Source: Dehalococcoidia bacterium (GTDB lineage: Bacteria > Chloroflexota > Dehalococcoidia > GIF9 > AB-539-J10). Taken from it: a stretch of DNA of 64,000 bases. The notes below the pieces were generated by a model, which was given only the letters and a program-made list of their open reading frames with translations, was not told the origin of the DNA and did no database searches. The position numbers and the translations under genes were made by a program. Shown here in pieces: positions 45,543-53,747 of this stretch (the first letter of the stretch is position 1; every line of letters begins with the position of its first letter). The stretch spans positions 18,775-82,774 of the forward strand of contig JAUWQY010000003.1 in assembly GCA_030610855.1 (NCBI GenBank). The letters are read 5' to 3'.

Positions 45543-45953
45543 ATGGCAAACTCAGGAAGAAAGATAAGGATTCTGGTGGCCAAGCCCGGCCTGGATGGGC
45601 ATGACCGCGGGGCGAGGGTCATAGCCAGGGCATTCCGGGATGCCGGGTTTGAGGTGGTGTATACCGGCCTGCATCAGACGCCGGAGCAGATTGTCGCTGC
45701 CGCTCTGCAAGAGGACGTTGACCTCATCGGGTTGAGCTGTCTCTCCGGAGCTCATATGCACTTGTTTGGGCGGGTGATCGAGTTGCTCAAGGAAAACAAA
45801 GTAGACGATGTGAAGGTTATCGTCGGCGGCATCATTCCTGAAGAAGACATCCCCAAACTCAAGAAACTCGGAATCAAAGAAGTATTCTTGCCCGGGACGG
45901 CGCTTGAGAAGATAGTAGGCTGGGTGAGAGACAACGTAAGTCCGCGTTGCTAA
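45543..45953 (+). CDS. B12-binding subunit of the acyl-CoA mutase
   Basis: A 136-residue Rossmann-like cobalamin-binding protein. The DxHxxG motif is LDGHDRG (residues 18-24), whose His ligates cobalt. The later [12 protein letters not shown] and [12 protein letters not shown] blocks are typical. It assembles with the 559-residue subunit, making a split mutase as in archaea and many anaerobes. A MeaB-type GTPase chaperone is not adjacent. Confidence 0.92.
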   Translation: MANSGRKIRILVAKPGLDGHDRGARVIARAFRDAGFEVVYTGLHQTPEQIVAAALQEDVDLIGLSCLSGAHMHLFGRVIELLKENKVDDVKVIVGGIIPEEDIPKLKKLGIKEVFLPGTALEKIVGWVRDNVSPRC

Positions 45954-46025
45954 AGCTGAACTCATAGCGCAACCCGTTTTCCTGTCTACCACCTGATACC
46001 GGGGATGGAGCACCCAATTAGTAGC

Positions 46026-46055
46026 AGGCGTAATTGGTATGGTGTCCCTAGAATT
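46026..46055 (+). repeat. left copy of the imperfect direct repeat flanking the AT-rich islet
   Basis: It matches 49099-49128 at 26 of 30 positions, with identical cores TAATTG and TATGGTGTCCCT. A partial inverted copy (TTCTGGGGACATAATACC) is at about 49069-49087. This may be the end of an insertion-type element. Confidence 0.5.
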
Positions 46056-46124
46056 GGAAGTTATAATGGGAGATTATTTGATTATTGTATTACTCTATTT
46101 ATAGCTATGTACTTGCTTTACGAC

Positions 46125-46153
46125 TTGACTTATGAATTAGAATGGATTATCAT
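46125..46153 (+). promoter_or_regulatory. promoter of the AT-rich islet genes
   Basis: TTGACT (46125-46130), 17-base spacer, TATCAT (46148-46153), 36 bases before the first start codon. The rest of 45954-46188 contains no gene. Confidence 0.6.
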
Positions 46154-46188
46154 ATTACTTAGATTATAATTAGAGGGGGACTCAATGA

Positions 46189-46641
46189 ATGGAGAATAGA
46201 ATGGTAGGTAATCTCAAGCAAAAAATTATTGAGGAAATGACGGTTGACTATGCTAACGCTCTTGAGAAGAACTTTAGTTTAGCAAAGCAACTGACTCGAA
46301 TCACCAAAGACGGCAAGGTTGATGTTATTGTGAAGGATAAACTGACTGGGAAAGAGAACATACTTTTGTATCTCATAGGTAAACTGTACGCTAAAGAAGC
46401 TGAATTGACTGCGACGAACGATGTTGGAAACCAAGAATTGATGGATGAGTTGGGAGTTCCTAAAGGTTCTCTATTTCCCTGGCTTAAAGACCTTCGAGAA
46501 GAGAACAAGATAAATCCGATTACTAGAGGCAAATACACTTATCATGCTATCGCTCTGAATGTTCTAGAAAAGACACTGAAGGAAATAATCAAGAAAGTGA
46601 ATAAGGAGGGCAAAGAGGATGTCAGTCGAAGAAATGCTTGA
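46189..46641 (+). CDS. hypothetical winged-helix-like protein, 150 residues
   Basis: An AT-rich gene preceded by AGAGGGGGACTC. The product has a basic helical N terminus (NLKQKIIEEMTVDYANALEKNFSLAKQLT) and a wHTH-like stretch (ELMDELGVPKGSLFPWLKDLREENKINPITRGKYTYHAI, about residues 88-126). Composition differs clearly from the flanking genes. Overlaps the next gene by 23 bases. It may be a regulator or helper of the putative defence set; not recognised. Confidence 0.5.
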   Translation: MENRMVGNLKQKIIEEMTVDYANALEKNFSLAKQLTRITKDGKVDVIVKDKLTGKENILLYLIGKLYAKEAELTATNDVGNQELMDELGVPKGSLFPWLKDLREENKINPITRGKYTYHAIALNVLEKTLKEIIKKVNKEGKEDVSRRNA

Positions 46642-47029
46642 CGCTATAAAAAGTCAATTAGAGAACCACGAGAAGAGAATAGCCTATTTAGAAACGAGAC
46701 CTGAGGATAAGGGGGGGACTACAACCAAGAAACTTTCAATCAGGGAAATTTTCATATCCAAGAAACCAAAAACAGATGTAGACAAAACACTTGTGGTTGG
46801 TTACTATCTTGAAAACTTCCAAAACTGCACTTCGTTTAATATTTCTGATATTGAAGTTGGATTTAGGTCAGCAAAAGAACCTCCTCCTATAAATATCAAT
46901 GATGCAGTCAACAAGAACATCCGTAAGGGATTCATTATGAGTGCCTATGAGAAAAAGAACAATAAGCAAGCATGGGTTTTAACCAATTTGGGTATACAAT
47001 ACGTAGATAATGATTTGAAGAAGCAGTAA
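46619..47029 (+). CDS. hypothetical 136-residue protein
   Basis: A charged N-terminal helix (EEMLDAIKSQLENHEKRIAYLE) precedes a compact domain (IREIFISKKPKTDVDKTLVVGYYLENFQNCTSF...) and ends with KAWVLTNLGIQYVDN, like a small winged-helix module. I recall similar domains beside defence-type genes. Function unknown. Confidence 0.5.
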   Translation: MSVEEMLDAIKSQLENHEKRIAYLETRPEDKGGTTTKKLSIREIFISKKPKTDVDKTLVVGYYLENFQNCTSFNISDIEVGFRSAKEPPPININDAVNKNIRKGFIMSAYEKKNNKQAWVLTNLGIQYVDNDLKKQ

Positions 47030-47033
47030 CATT

Positions 47034-47816
47034 ATGGAATCTAGCATTCTGAGAAGATTCGCAAGAGCAGATGCCAGCGACCTTCCTCCGTTTGAGGATT
47101 GTCAAAGCATTATCCAACAAACGCTTTGGGTGTTATGGGTAGGAAAAGATAAACTGAAACAGAGAAGGATGAGCACTGAACAAGTATCTTCAATACTCAG
47201 AGAAGTCAAAGAGGTTAGTATAAGACCAGCAAGTATAACTCAGGCTCTTAATAGAGCGGGTGACAAGATTCATTGTTATCGGGATGGCGTGCAGATTTTT
47301 TACGAAATAATGAAATCTGGCAAAGACTACTTAATGCCCCTGAAACCACAAGGTACGTTGGAAGTATTTTACTTTGAACCTGGACAAAGATATTCAAGTA
47401 AAAGGATTTTAGTAACAGGAATCTTAGAGTCACTTACAGGTGAACTAAGAATTGTAGACCCTTATTGTGGGGAGAGAACTCTTGATGTCATCAAGGACGT
47501 GAAAGCCAGACCAATCAAATTCTTAACTAAGCTAGTAAACATTACAAACGTGAATGCGAGAAAAAGGCTATTGCGTGAACTTGAGGATTTCAAGACTGAG
47601 AATGCGGATATTGAATTTAGAGATTATCCACACAAAGACCTACATGATAGGTATATCATTTCCCCCACCTCCCTTGTCTTGTTAGGACATAGTATGAAGA
47701 ACTTGGGAGCGAAAGAGTCTTTTGCTATTGTATTGAATGAAGCCAGCAGTAAAAATATTTACGAAGCATTAAGTGAGAATTTTGATAGAAGGTGGAAGCA
47801 GTCAAATACGTTCTAG
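47034..47816 (+). CDS. PLD-like domain protein, putative defence factor
   Basis: A 260-residue protein. The C-terminal half (about 130-250) looks like a phospholipase-D-type fold: a strand-rich start (LRIVDPYCGERTLD), then KDLHDRYIISPTSLVLLGHSMKNLGAKESFAIVL, the H-D-R and LLGHS-K-N pattern of the PLD-like domain found in restriction-type nucleases and defence proteins. The N terminus is helical. No adjacent intact methyltransferase remains. Nuclease activity is only inferred. Confidence 0.55.
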   Translation: MESSILRRFARADASDLPPFEDCQSIIQQTLWVLWVGKDKLKQRRMSTEQVSSILREVKEVSIRPASITQALNRAGDKIHCYRDGVQIFYEIMKSGKDYLMPLKPQGTLEVFYFEPGQRYSSKRILVTGILESLTGELRIVDPYCGERTLDVIKDVKARPIKFLTKLVNITNVNARKRLLRELEDFKTENADIEFRDYPHKDLHDRYIISPTSLVLLGHSMKNLGAKESFAIVLNEASSKNIYEALSENFDRRWKQSNTF

Positions 47817-47822
47817 CGGATG

Positions 47823-48040
47823 ATAATGGATACCAATGTTCTTTACTATAGCGATAACCTAGAAATCCTGCGGAAATATAGCACTGACAGTTCAATTGAC
47901 CTGATTTACCTTGACCCACCGTTCAACAGCAAGGCAACCTACAATGTGCTTTTCAAAGAACCAACAGGTGAACCATCTCAAGCACAAATAACCGCTTTTG
48001 AAGACACTTGGCATTGAAGTGAAGAGGCTGGTCACTATAG
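47823..48040 (+). pseudogene. truncated DNA methyltransferase fragment
   Basis: The start of a DNA (adenine- or cytosine-N4) methyltransferase (DTNVLYYSDNLEILRKYSTDS...IDLIYLDPPFNSKATYN) with the DPPF catalytic box and the usual FEDTWH continuation. A TGA at 48015 replaces the codon after WH, which is usually Trp in this family. The frame would go on as SEEAGHYSHLL before running into the 3' end of the convergent minus-strand gene, with no methyltransferase beyond. Broken by both a nonsense codon and a break point. Confidence 0.75.
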
Positions 48041-49009
48041 TCACCTTCTAGCCACGATTCGAGCTTCGGCTTCCTTCAGAGCTTTTTCGTAATCCTCTCG
48101 CAGAAGCTTCCTCATCATTTTCTCCATCATCTTGACAGGTATAGGCGTCTGTGCAGCCATACTCATTACAAAACTGTCAGGCCAGGGGTGATTTACCATA
48201 GGATGACTGAGCCATTTATTTATTTCGTTCTCATCTACCGTCTCCATAACTCGAAATGCTCCAGAGTAGAATGGGTAGGCTTTGTATCGAAGCATGTTGA
48301 TTTCAGCCTGAGAGAGTCCCTTTCCACGTGCAAGGCGAGTGACCATGAAGCTACTTTGCATCTTGCACATTTCATCTAGGATTTCAGCATCAGAGATGTC
48401 AGGCTTAGGCTTATCTTCAATTGCTGTGTTGAGTTCAAATGTCATTAAATCGGACTTGCAGTAGGGGCATATATTTCTGTGCGTTTCCCAAACATACAAG
48501 CGCCGTCCGCAACATTGGCAGTACAATTCCATTAGGCCTGACCATTCTCGTGTTTGATTGAAGTGCGCTACTACCTGCTTGACTAAGGTTATCATGTTTC
48601 GGTTTAGTTCCCGAAAAGTGGCATCATCAAGCTCACTCAGTCTAGCTAGGTCACCACTAGGTGGTATGATGCGTGTACTCCCTAAAACAGGTCCACCCAC
48701 ATAAAGAGCAAGGTCATATGTCGGCCAGACCAAGTGTGAAAAGCGTTCATACCAAATCTTACGGTTGTAACTTCGCACATCCCATTGGGTTATTGCCTGT
48801 CCTTCCCTACCCCAAGCATCAAAGTAGCTTCTATGTATGCCCCCTGCTTGTAGACGTCCTTGTCCTCCTGCGTAGTGTAATTGAACATACAATCCAAGTT
48901 CGTTTAACCAACTGCGTGTAACTAGAGGGAGGTTCAGTTTAATAGTCCCGGCCCATCCTAGTAAATCTAGCAGTAATTCAGTGTCTTCTACTTTAGGTAC
49001 TTGAGCCAT
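48041..49009 (-). CDS. hypothetical 322-residue zinc-ribbon protein
   Basis: The central part has two CxxC pairs (CQCCGRRLY...CPYC, about residues 166-185) forming a zinc ribbon. The N terminus (residues 1-110) is hydrophobic-aromatic with no transmembrane stretch, and the C terminus is a charged helix (MEKMMRKLLREDYEKALKEAEARIVARR). Unlike its AT-rich plus-strand neighbours it is transcribed from the minus strand. I do not recognise it. Confidence 0.55.
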   Translation of the reverse strand: MAQVPKVEDTELLLDLLGWAGTIKLNLPLVTRSWLNELGLYVQLHYAGGQGRLQAGGIHRSYFDAWGREGQAITQWDVRSYNRKIWYERFSHLVWPTYDLALYVGGPVLGSTRIIPPSGDLARLSELDDATFRELNRNMITLVKQVVAHFNQTREWSGLMELYCQCCGRRLYVWETHRNICPYCKSDLMTFELNTAIEDKPKPDISDAEILDEMCKMQSSFMVTRLARGKGLSQAEINMLRYKAYPFYSGAFRVMETVDENEINKWLSHPMVNHPWPDSFVMSMAAQTPIPVKMMEKMMRKLLREDYEKALKEAEARIVARR

Positions 49010-49098
49010 TATTCTTAAGAGATAAGTGTAGGTCTTACCATGTGTGCTGTCAATATTGTCTAGGGATTATTCTGGGGACATAATACCTGATTTATGTT

Positions 49099-49128
49099 AG
49101 GCCTAATTGATATGGTGTCCCTGGGATT
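49099..49128 (+). repeat. right copy of the imperfect direct repeat
   Basis: Partner of 46026-46055 (26/30 identity). An inverted partial copy lies just before it at about 49069-49087. The remaining 49010-49221 stretch contains no gene. Confidence 0.5.
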
Positions 49129-49221
49129 TCACTAGCCATCGCCGTTGAGGCTGACGTCACGGCGCGGAACCCTCTTCTTGTTTACCAAGCATGATATTTG
49201 AGGTAAAATAGATTTGGTTTT

Positions 49222-49296
49222 GCGGGAGTAACTCAGTGGTAGAGTTCCTGCCTTCCAAGCAGGGTGTCGCGGGTTCGAGTCCCGTCTCCCGCTCCA
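49222..49296 (+). tRNA. tRNA-Gly (anticodon TCC)
   Basis: Acceptor GCGGGAG/CTCCCGC, anticodon stem CCTGC/GCAGG with loop CTTCCAA giving TCC, T arm CGGGTTCGAGTCCCG, and CCA encoded at 49294-49296. Confidence 0.95.
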
Positions 49297-49344
49297 CGTA
49301 AGTCTGGCTGCCATGACAATGAACCCCGTCACGGGCGGAAGAAC

Positions 49345-49416
49345 GGGCTCGTAGCTCAGTGGCAGAGCGGCCGGCTCATAACCGGTTGGTCGCAGGTTCG
49401 AACCCTGCCGAGCCCA
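49345..49416 (+). tRNA. tRNA-Met-type (anticodon CAT), elongator or Ile2
   Basis: Acceptor GGGCTCG/CGAGCCC, anticodon loop CTCATAA (CAT) on stem GCCGG/CCGGT, and T arm GCAGGTTCGAACCCTGC. The fully paired acceptor argues against the initiator tRNA (which has a C1-A72 mismatch). Whether it is elongator Met or lysidine-modified Ile cannot be told here. CCA is not encoded. Confidence 0.9.
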
Positions 49417-49509
49417 CTGCTCAGCAAGGTGGCCACCGGCAGCTGAAGGAACTCCCGGCGCCACCGGCTTCTTCCCGCGAGAGAGTGCAGATTCGCTCAG
49501 GACGGAGAT

Positions 49510-49537
49510 TTGACAATAGCCCGAGCTAGTGTATAAT
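49510..49537 (+). promoter_or_regulatory. promoter of the fatty-acid cluster
   Basis: TTGACA (49510-49515) and a perfect TATAAT (49532-49537) with a 16-base spacer, 41 bases before the first dehydratase start. Confidence 0.7.
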
Positions 49538-49577
49538 TTACTATACATAGTTATCCGATGTACTGAGAGCCGGTCAA

Positions 49578-49973
49578 ATGCAGGGCAACACCGTGAACTA
49601 CGAGGAACTGGTACCTGGTTACGAATTCCCCCTTGCCAGCTATGAGTTGAGCGCCTCGCTCGTGTCTAAGTATGTGCAAGCTGTGGACGGCGCGGGCGAC
49701 GGCTTTGTCCCACCGCTGGCCATCACAGCCTGTGCCATTGCGACCATGGCAGGGTCTATTTCGCTACCGCCCGGCACAGTCGCCATACATGCCTCACAGG
49801 ACCTGGAGTTCTTCAAGCCGGTGCCCATCGGCACTACTGTAGAATGTCACATCAGGGTGGTGCAGAAGATAGCCCGCGGCAAAATGGGCATGTTGATCCT
49901 GGAGTTGGGGATTTTCGACCAGGGCAAGGAAAAGGTGCAGTCAGGAAAGGCAACTATAGCGTTGCCCGCTTAG
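49578..49973 (+). CDS. MaoC-like hotdog protein (HadA-type subunit, putative)
   Basis: A 131-residue hotdog-fold protein with an FxPPLAITACAIATMAG-type helix (about 42-58) and SQDLEFFKPVPIGTTVEC (about 71-90), the core of MaoC/FAS1-type dehydratases. The catalytic Asp-His pair of the hydratase-2 motif is not seen, so it may be the non-catalytic partner of the next gene (8 bases downstream), as in the mycobacterial HadA-HadB pair. That pairing is inferred. Confidence 0.65.
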   Translation: MQGNTVNYEELVPGYEFPLASYELSASLVSKYVQAVDGAGDGFVPPLAITACAIATMAGSISLPPGTVAIHASQDLEFFKPVPIGTTVECHIRVVQKIARGKMGMLILELGIFDQGKEKVQSGKATIALPA

Positions 49974-49980
49974 AAGACGA

Positions 49981-50403
49981 ATGCTTACAGATATTCACGA
50001 AGGAAAGACTCTTCCTCCGGTGGTGAAACATGTCACCCAGGAGAAGATCAACCTCTATGCCGAGGCTTCGGGTGATTATAACCCCATACATGTGGACGAG
50101 TCCTTCGCTGTTAAGACTCCTTTTGGCGGCACTATTGCTCATGGCATGCTTAACCTGGCTTATGTGTCAGAGATGATGACAGCGGCTTTTGGCCGAAACT
50201 GGCTGTCGGGCGGTAGGCTTCGCGCCAAGTTCAAGGAGGTGGCACGTCCGGGAGATACTTTGACCATCAATTCCACAGTGAATTCCATCGAAAAGAGAGA
50301 TGGTGTATCATATGCCAATTGCAGTTTTGAGGTCCGCAATCAGAAGGGCGAAGTAGTAGTGGCAGGGGAGGCAACAGCGAAGTTCTCACGTGGTCAGGAG
50401 TAG
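49981..50403 (+). CDS. MaoC-family (R)-hydroxyacyl dehydratase (HadB-type, putative)
   Basis: A 140-residue enzyme with the hydratase-2 motif YAEASGDYNPIHVDESFA (catalytic Asp and His) and FGGTIAHGMLNLAYVSE. It would catalyse reversible dehydration of 3-hydroxyacyl-ACP or -CoA. It overlaps plsX by 14 bases. FabZ or FabA is absent from the cluster, so this pair may fill that step. Confidence 0.75.
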   Translation: MLTDIHEGKTLPPVVKHVTQEKINLYAEASGDYNPIHVDESFAVKTPFGGTIAHGMLNLAYVSEMMTAAFGRNWLSGGRLRAKFKEVARPGDTLTINSTVNSIEKRDGVSYANCSFEVRNQKGEVVVAGEATAKFSRGQE

Positions 50404-51433
50404 AAGTATAGTTCAAAACAGCAGAGTAAGGGTGGCGGTCGACGCCATGGGTGGTGATTATGCCCCTGAGGAGATAGTCAAAGGCGCCGTGCTCGCTGCT
50501 CAGCAAGATGATGTGGAAATATTCCTGGTTGGGTCGGCAAGCATTCTGGAGAATCAACTAGCCAGGTACGGGTCTGCTGAGAATTCGTCTATCCATGTGG
50601 CGGCAGCGAGCGAGTTCATCGGGGAGAATGAGTCGCCTGTGGCGGCAATCCGTCGCAAGCCTGATTGCTCCGTAGCCGTAGCGGCAAAGATGGTGAAATC
50701 AGGCGAGGCAGACGCATTTGTCAGCGCCGGATCCAGTGCCGCCGCTGCGGTAAGCGCCATTCAATACATGGGTATGCTTGGGGGGATATACCGCCCGGCG
50801 ATCGTTGGCTCTCTGGGTACCTTTGCCCCGAATACCGTGATGGTGGACCTGGGAGCGAACGTGGATTGTAAGCCGCACCAGTTCCTGGATTTTGCCATTG
50901 TTGGCTCGGTTTACGCTAAGAAGTTCCTTAATATTGCCGACCCCAAGATAGCTTTACTAAGCACCGGCGTTGAAGAGGGCAAAGGGAATGAAGCGGTGCG
51001 CGAAGCTTATTCTCTTCTCAAGAAGAGTGGCTTAAACTTCGTCGGCAATGTGGAGGGCAATGAGGTCTTAAACGGCAAAGCCAATGTCATCGTCTGCGAC
51101 GGATTTGCGGGCAACGTGCTTCTGAAGTTCTATGAGAGCATCGGGGGGCACGCCCGGGACTGGACGGAGCAAAAGGTTCAAAAGTACCCATTTCTGGGAA
51201 TTTTGGTTAAACTATTATTCAACAAACTGTTTCAGGCAACCAGGATATCCAGTGAAACTGAGAAGGGAGGGGGTGGTATTCTGTGGGGCATTGACGGGGT
51301 TGTCAAGATAGCTCACGGAGCTAGCCGGGCGCCCCGTATAGCTAATGCCATAGAGAGCGCCAAGAATGCAGTAAAAGCCAGGACCACTGAGAGCCTGAAG
51401 TTGGAGTTAGCAAAATTTGACCAAGGGGGGTAA
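50390..51433 (+). CDS. plsX: phosphate acyltransferase PlsX
   Basis: A 347-residue enzyme making acyl-phosphate from acyl-ACP for phospholipid synthesis. Motifs are VRVAVDAMGGDYAPEEIVKGA, SAGSSAAAAVSAI, MVDLGANVDCKP and NEAVREAYSLL. A GTG start inside the dehydratase end is used. It links the FAS cluster to membrane lipid synthesis. Confidence 0.94.
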   Translation: MVRSRSIVQNSRVRVAVDAMGGDYAPEEIVKGAVLAAQQDDVEIFLVGSASILENQLARYGSAENSSIHVAAASEFIGENESPVAAIRRKPDCSVAVAAKMVKSGEADAFVSAGSSAAAAVSAIQYMGMLGGIYRPAIVGSLGTFAPNTVMVDLGANVDCKPHQFLDFAIVGSVYAKKFLNIADPKIALLSTGVEEGKGNEAVREAYSLLKKSGLNFVGNVEGNEVLNGKANVIVCDGFAGNVLLKFYESIGGHARDWTEQKVQKYPFLGILVKLLFNKLFQATRISSETEKGGGGILWGIDGVVKIAHGASRAPRIANAIESAKNAVKARTTESLKLELAKFDQGG

Positions 51434-51436
51434 GTT

Positions 51437-51682
51437 ATGACTATTGAAGAGCAAATAAGAGACATCGTGGCCAGGATCAGCCGTGTCGACAAGAGCATTA
51501 TCACGCGGGAAAGCACATTCAAGGATATCAAGGCGGACTCCCTGGATGTAGTGCAGGCATTGGTGGCGGTGGAAGAGCTCTTTGAGATCGAAATCCCAGA
51601 CGAGGTAGCCCAGAAGTTCCAGAACTTCGGCGATTTTGTCTCTTATGTCGAGAGCAAAGTAGCAAAGGCGGAGAAGGTTTGA
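51437..51682 (+). CDS. acpP: acyl carrier protein
   Basis: An 81-residue ACP with the phosphopantetheine Ser in KADSLDVVQALVAVEELFEIEIPDEVAQ. It follows plsX by 3 bases. The Asp-Ser-Leu core is intact. Confidence 0.95.
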   Translation: MTIEEQIRDIVARISRVDKSIITRESTFKDIKADSLDVVQALVAVEELFEIEIPDEVAQKFQNFGDFVSYVESKVAKAEKV

Positions 51683-51684
51683 CC

Positions 51685-52461
51685 ATGTCCCTCGAAGGGA
51701 AGCTGGCTCTGGTGACAGGGGGTGGGCGGGGCATCGGTAAGGCGATCGGCTTGAAGCTTGCCTCGCAGGGTGCCGATGTTATCGTCAATTTTTTCCGCCA
51801 CCGCGATGCGGCGCTGGAGACGGCTAAGGAGATCGAGGCCCTGGGGGTGAAGGCTGAGATTATCCGGGCTAATGTGGGAGACGCGGCAAAAATCGACGAG
51901 ATGTTCGACACGATTGGCAGCAAATTCGGACGCTTGGATATCTTCATTAACAACGCTGCTTCAGGCGTAGGCCGCCCCGCATTGGAGCTGGATAGTAAGG
52001 CCTGGGAATGGACGATGAACATCAACGCCAGAGCCCTTTTGCTCTGTGCCCAGAGGGCAGCCAGGCTAATGGAGGGACGGGGTGGTAAGGTAGTCAGCAT
52101 CTCCAGCCTGGGTTCGTCGTTTGTCTTACCCAATTACACCGTCGTGGGAGTCTCCAAGGCGGCCCTGGAAGCGCTGACCCGCTACCTGGCAATAGAGCTG
52201 GCAGCTCAAAACATATGCGTCAATACTGTAGCTGCTTCCGCTGTGGAAACAGAAGCCCTGAAGTTCTACTTCAAAGAAGGGTTGGCAAAAGATAGTCATT
52301 ACGTAACGCCGGTGGGAAGGATGGTGACTCCCGAAGACGTCGCTAACGTAGTTGCTTTTCTGTGTAGTGAAGAGGCCTTCATGATAAGAGGACAGATCAT
52401 CGTCGTTGATGGGGGCACCTCCGTAGGACTCTTCGCCACTGCTGGAAAGGGAGGAGAATGA
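51685..52461 (+). CDS. fabL: enoyl-ACP reductase, FabL-like (SDR)
   Basis: A 258-residue short-chain dehydrogenase that reduces the enoyl-ACP. It has the NAD(P) GGGRGIG motif (residues 10-16) and, in the catalytic region, NYTVVGVSKAALEALTRYLAIELA, closely resembling Bacillus subtilis FabL, with Tyr and Lys in the YxxxxxxK arrangement. The RMVTPEDVANVVAFL and MIRGQIIVVDGG tail is also FabL-like. A second FabG paralogue is the alternative. Confidence 0.75.
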   Translation: MSLEGKLALVTGGGRGIGKAIGLKLASQGADVIVNFFRHRDAALETAKEIEALGVKAEIIRANVGDAAKIDEMFDTIGSKFGRLDIFINNAASGVGRPALELDSKAWEWTMNINARALLLCAQRAARLMEGRGGKVVSISSLGSSFVLPNYTVVGVSKAALEALTRYLAIELAAQNICVNTVAASAVETEALKFYFKEGLAKDSHYVTPVGRMVTPEDVANVVAFLCSEEAFMIRGQIIVVDGGTSVGLFATAGKGGE

Positions 52462-53738
52462 ACACGCCTGGAGGTTCTGACAACTCGAAGAATTTCTGGG
52501 GCACAATGAATATACCGCGGGTGGTAGTTACCGGCATGGGCACCATTAACCCCCTGGGCTTAAGTGTAGATGAGTTCTGGCAGGGACTAGTCGCGGGGAA
52601 AATGGCATTCGGTCCCATCACCCGCTTTGATACGAGCAACTTCCGGGTAAAAGTGAATGCCGAGGTCAAAGGCTTTGACCCGACTAAGTATATGGACTTA
52701 AAGGTAGTTGACCGGACTTCAAGGACCATCCAGTTTGCCATTGCGGCTGCCAAAGAAGCAATACCGTCAGCCGGATTGGACATGACCCAGGAAAACGCTG
52801 AGCGAGTAGGTGTTGTTATTTCTACTATGACGGAGCAAGGCTACGTCGTCAGGGGATGGGAACTGTATCAGAAAGTGGGTCCCAGAAGAGCCGACCCGCT
52901 CTTCATCACCAAGTCGACCCCCAGCGCAGCGTCAATGCAGGTAGGGATGATGCTGGGGGCCAAGGGCCCTAATAACGCCGTGAATAGTCTTTGTGCCAGC
53001 GGTACTGATGCCATAGGCACGGCGACGAATTTCATCCGCCTTGGTTACGCCGATGTGATGATAGCCGGAGCATCCGATGCCAGCCTGGAGCCCGTTAGTA
53101 TTGCCGGGTTAGATGTCCTGAGGGCCGTCACCCGTGAGCCGGATCCGTCCAAAGCGTGTCGCCCGTTCGACCTCAATCGCAATGGTTTCGTCTATGGCGA
53201 GGGTGCCGGACTGATTGTTCTGGAAACTTATGAGCATGCCAAAAGACGGGGCGCAGCCATCCTGGCTGAGATTGGCGGCGCAGGATGGTCTTTCGACGCC
53301 CACGACGCAACTGCGCCCGCCCCTGAGTCGGAGGCCTACGCCATTCGCACTGCTCTGCAACATGCCGGGGCGAAGATTGAGGATGTCGATTATATCAACG
53401 CTCACGGGACCAGTACCAAGCTGAATGATGCCTGTGAAACGAAAGCCATCAAGATGGTGTTCGGAGAACACGCTTACAAGATTCCCATAAGCTCCACCAA
53501 GTCCATGATTGGGCACATCATCACCGCTGCCGGCGTTGTTGAGACCATCGCCGCCATATTGGTCATCAACAAGGGGATTATTCACGCGACTGTGAACTAC
53601 GAGACCCCCGATCCGGATTGCGACCTGGACTACGTCCCGAATGTAGCCCGCAAGGCCCAGGTGAATGTTTGTCTGAAGAATAGCTTTGGCTTAGGTGGTG
53701 AGAACTGCTGCCTGGTGCTGAAACGCGTCAGCGACTGA
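52458..53738 (+). CDS. fabF: beta-ketoacyl-ACP synthase II
   Basis: A 426-residue condensing enzyme. The active-site Cys is in NSLCASGTDAIGTA, and the two His are in NAHGTSTKLND and STKSMIGHIITAAG. The ATG at 52458 overlaps fabL (GGAGGAGAATGA); an ATG at 52506 (MNIPRVVVTGMGTINPLGL) gives the usual length with no clear ribosome site, so the first 16 residues are uncertain. Confidence 0.94.
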   Translation: MNTPGGSDNSKNFWGTMNIPRVVVTGMGTINPLGLSVDEFWQGLVAGKMAFGPITRFDTSNFRVKVNAEVKGFDPTKYMDLKVVDRTSRTIQFAIAAAKEAIPSAGLDMTQENAERVGVVISTMTEQGYVVRGWELYQKVGPRRADPLFITKSTPSAASMQVGMMLGAKGPNNAVNSLCASGTDAIGTATNFIRLGYADVMIAGASDASLEPVSIAGLDVLRAVTREPDPSKACRPFDLNRNGFVYGEGAGLIVLETYEHAKRRGAAILAEIGGAGWSFDAHDATAPAPESEAYAIRTALQHAGAKIEDVDYINAHGTSTKLNDACETKAIKMVFGEHAYKIPISSTKSMIGHIITAAGVVETIAAILVINKGIIHATVNYETPDPDCDLDYVPNVARKAQVNVCLKNSFGLGGENCCLVLKRVSD

Positions 53739-53747
53739 AGGCGAGTC

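Noticed and set aside
47823..48017. A complete 65-residue protein with DPPF motif
   Set aside because: It ends by TGA inside a conserved methyltransferase stretch, so it is a fragment, not a small protein.
49132..49548. A minus-strand frame over the two tRNA genes (WARQGSNLRPTGYEPAALPLSYEP)
   Set aside because: This is the well-known false protein from antisense tRNA; the region is occupied by tRNA-Gly and tRNA-Met.
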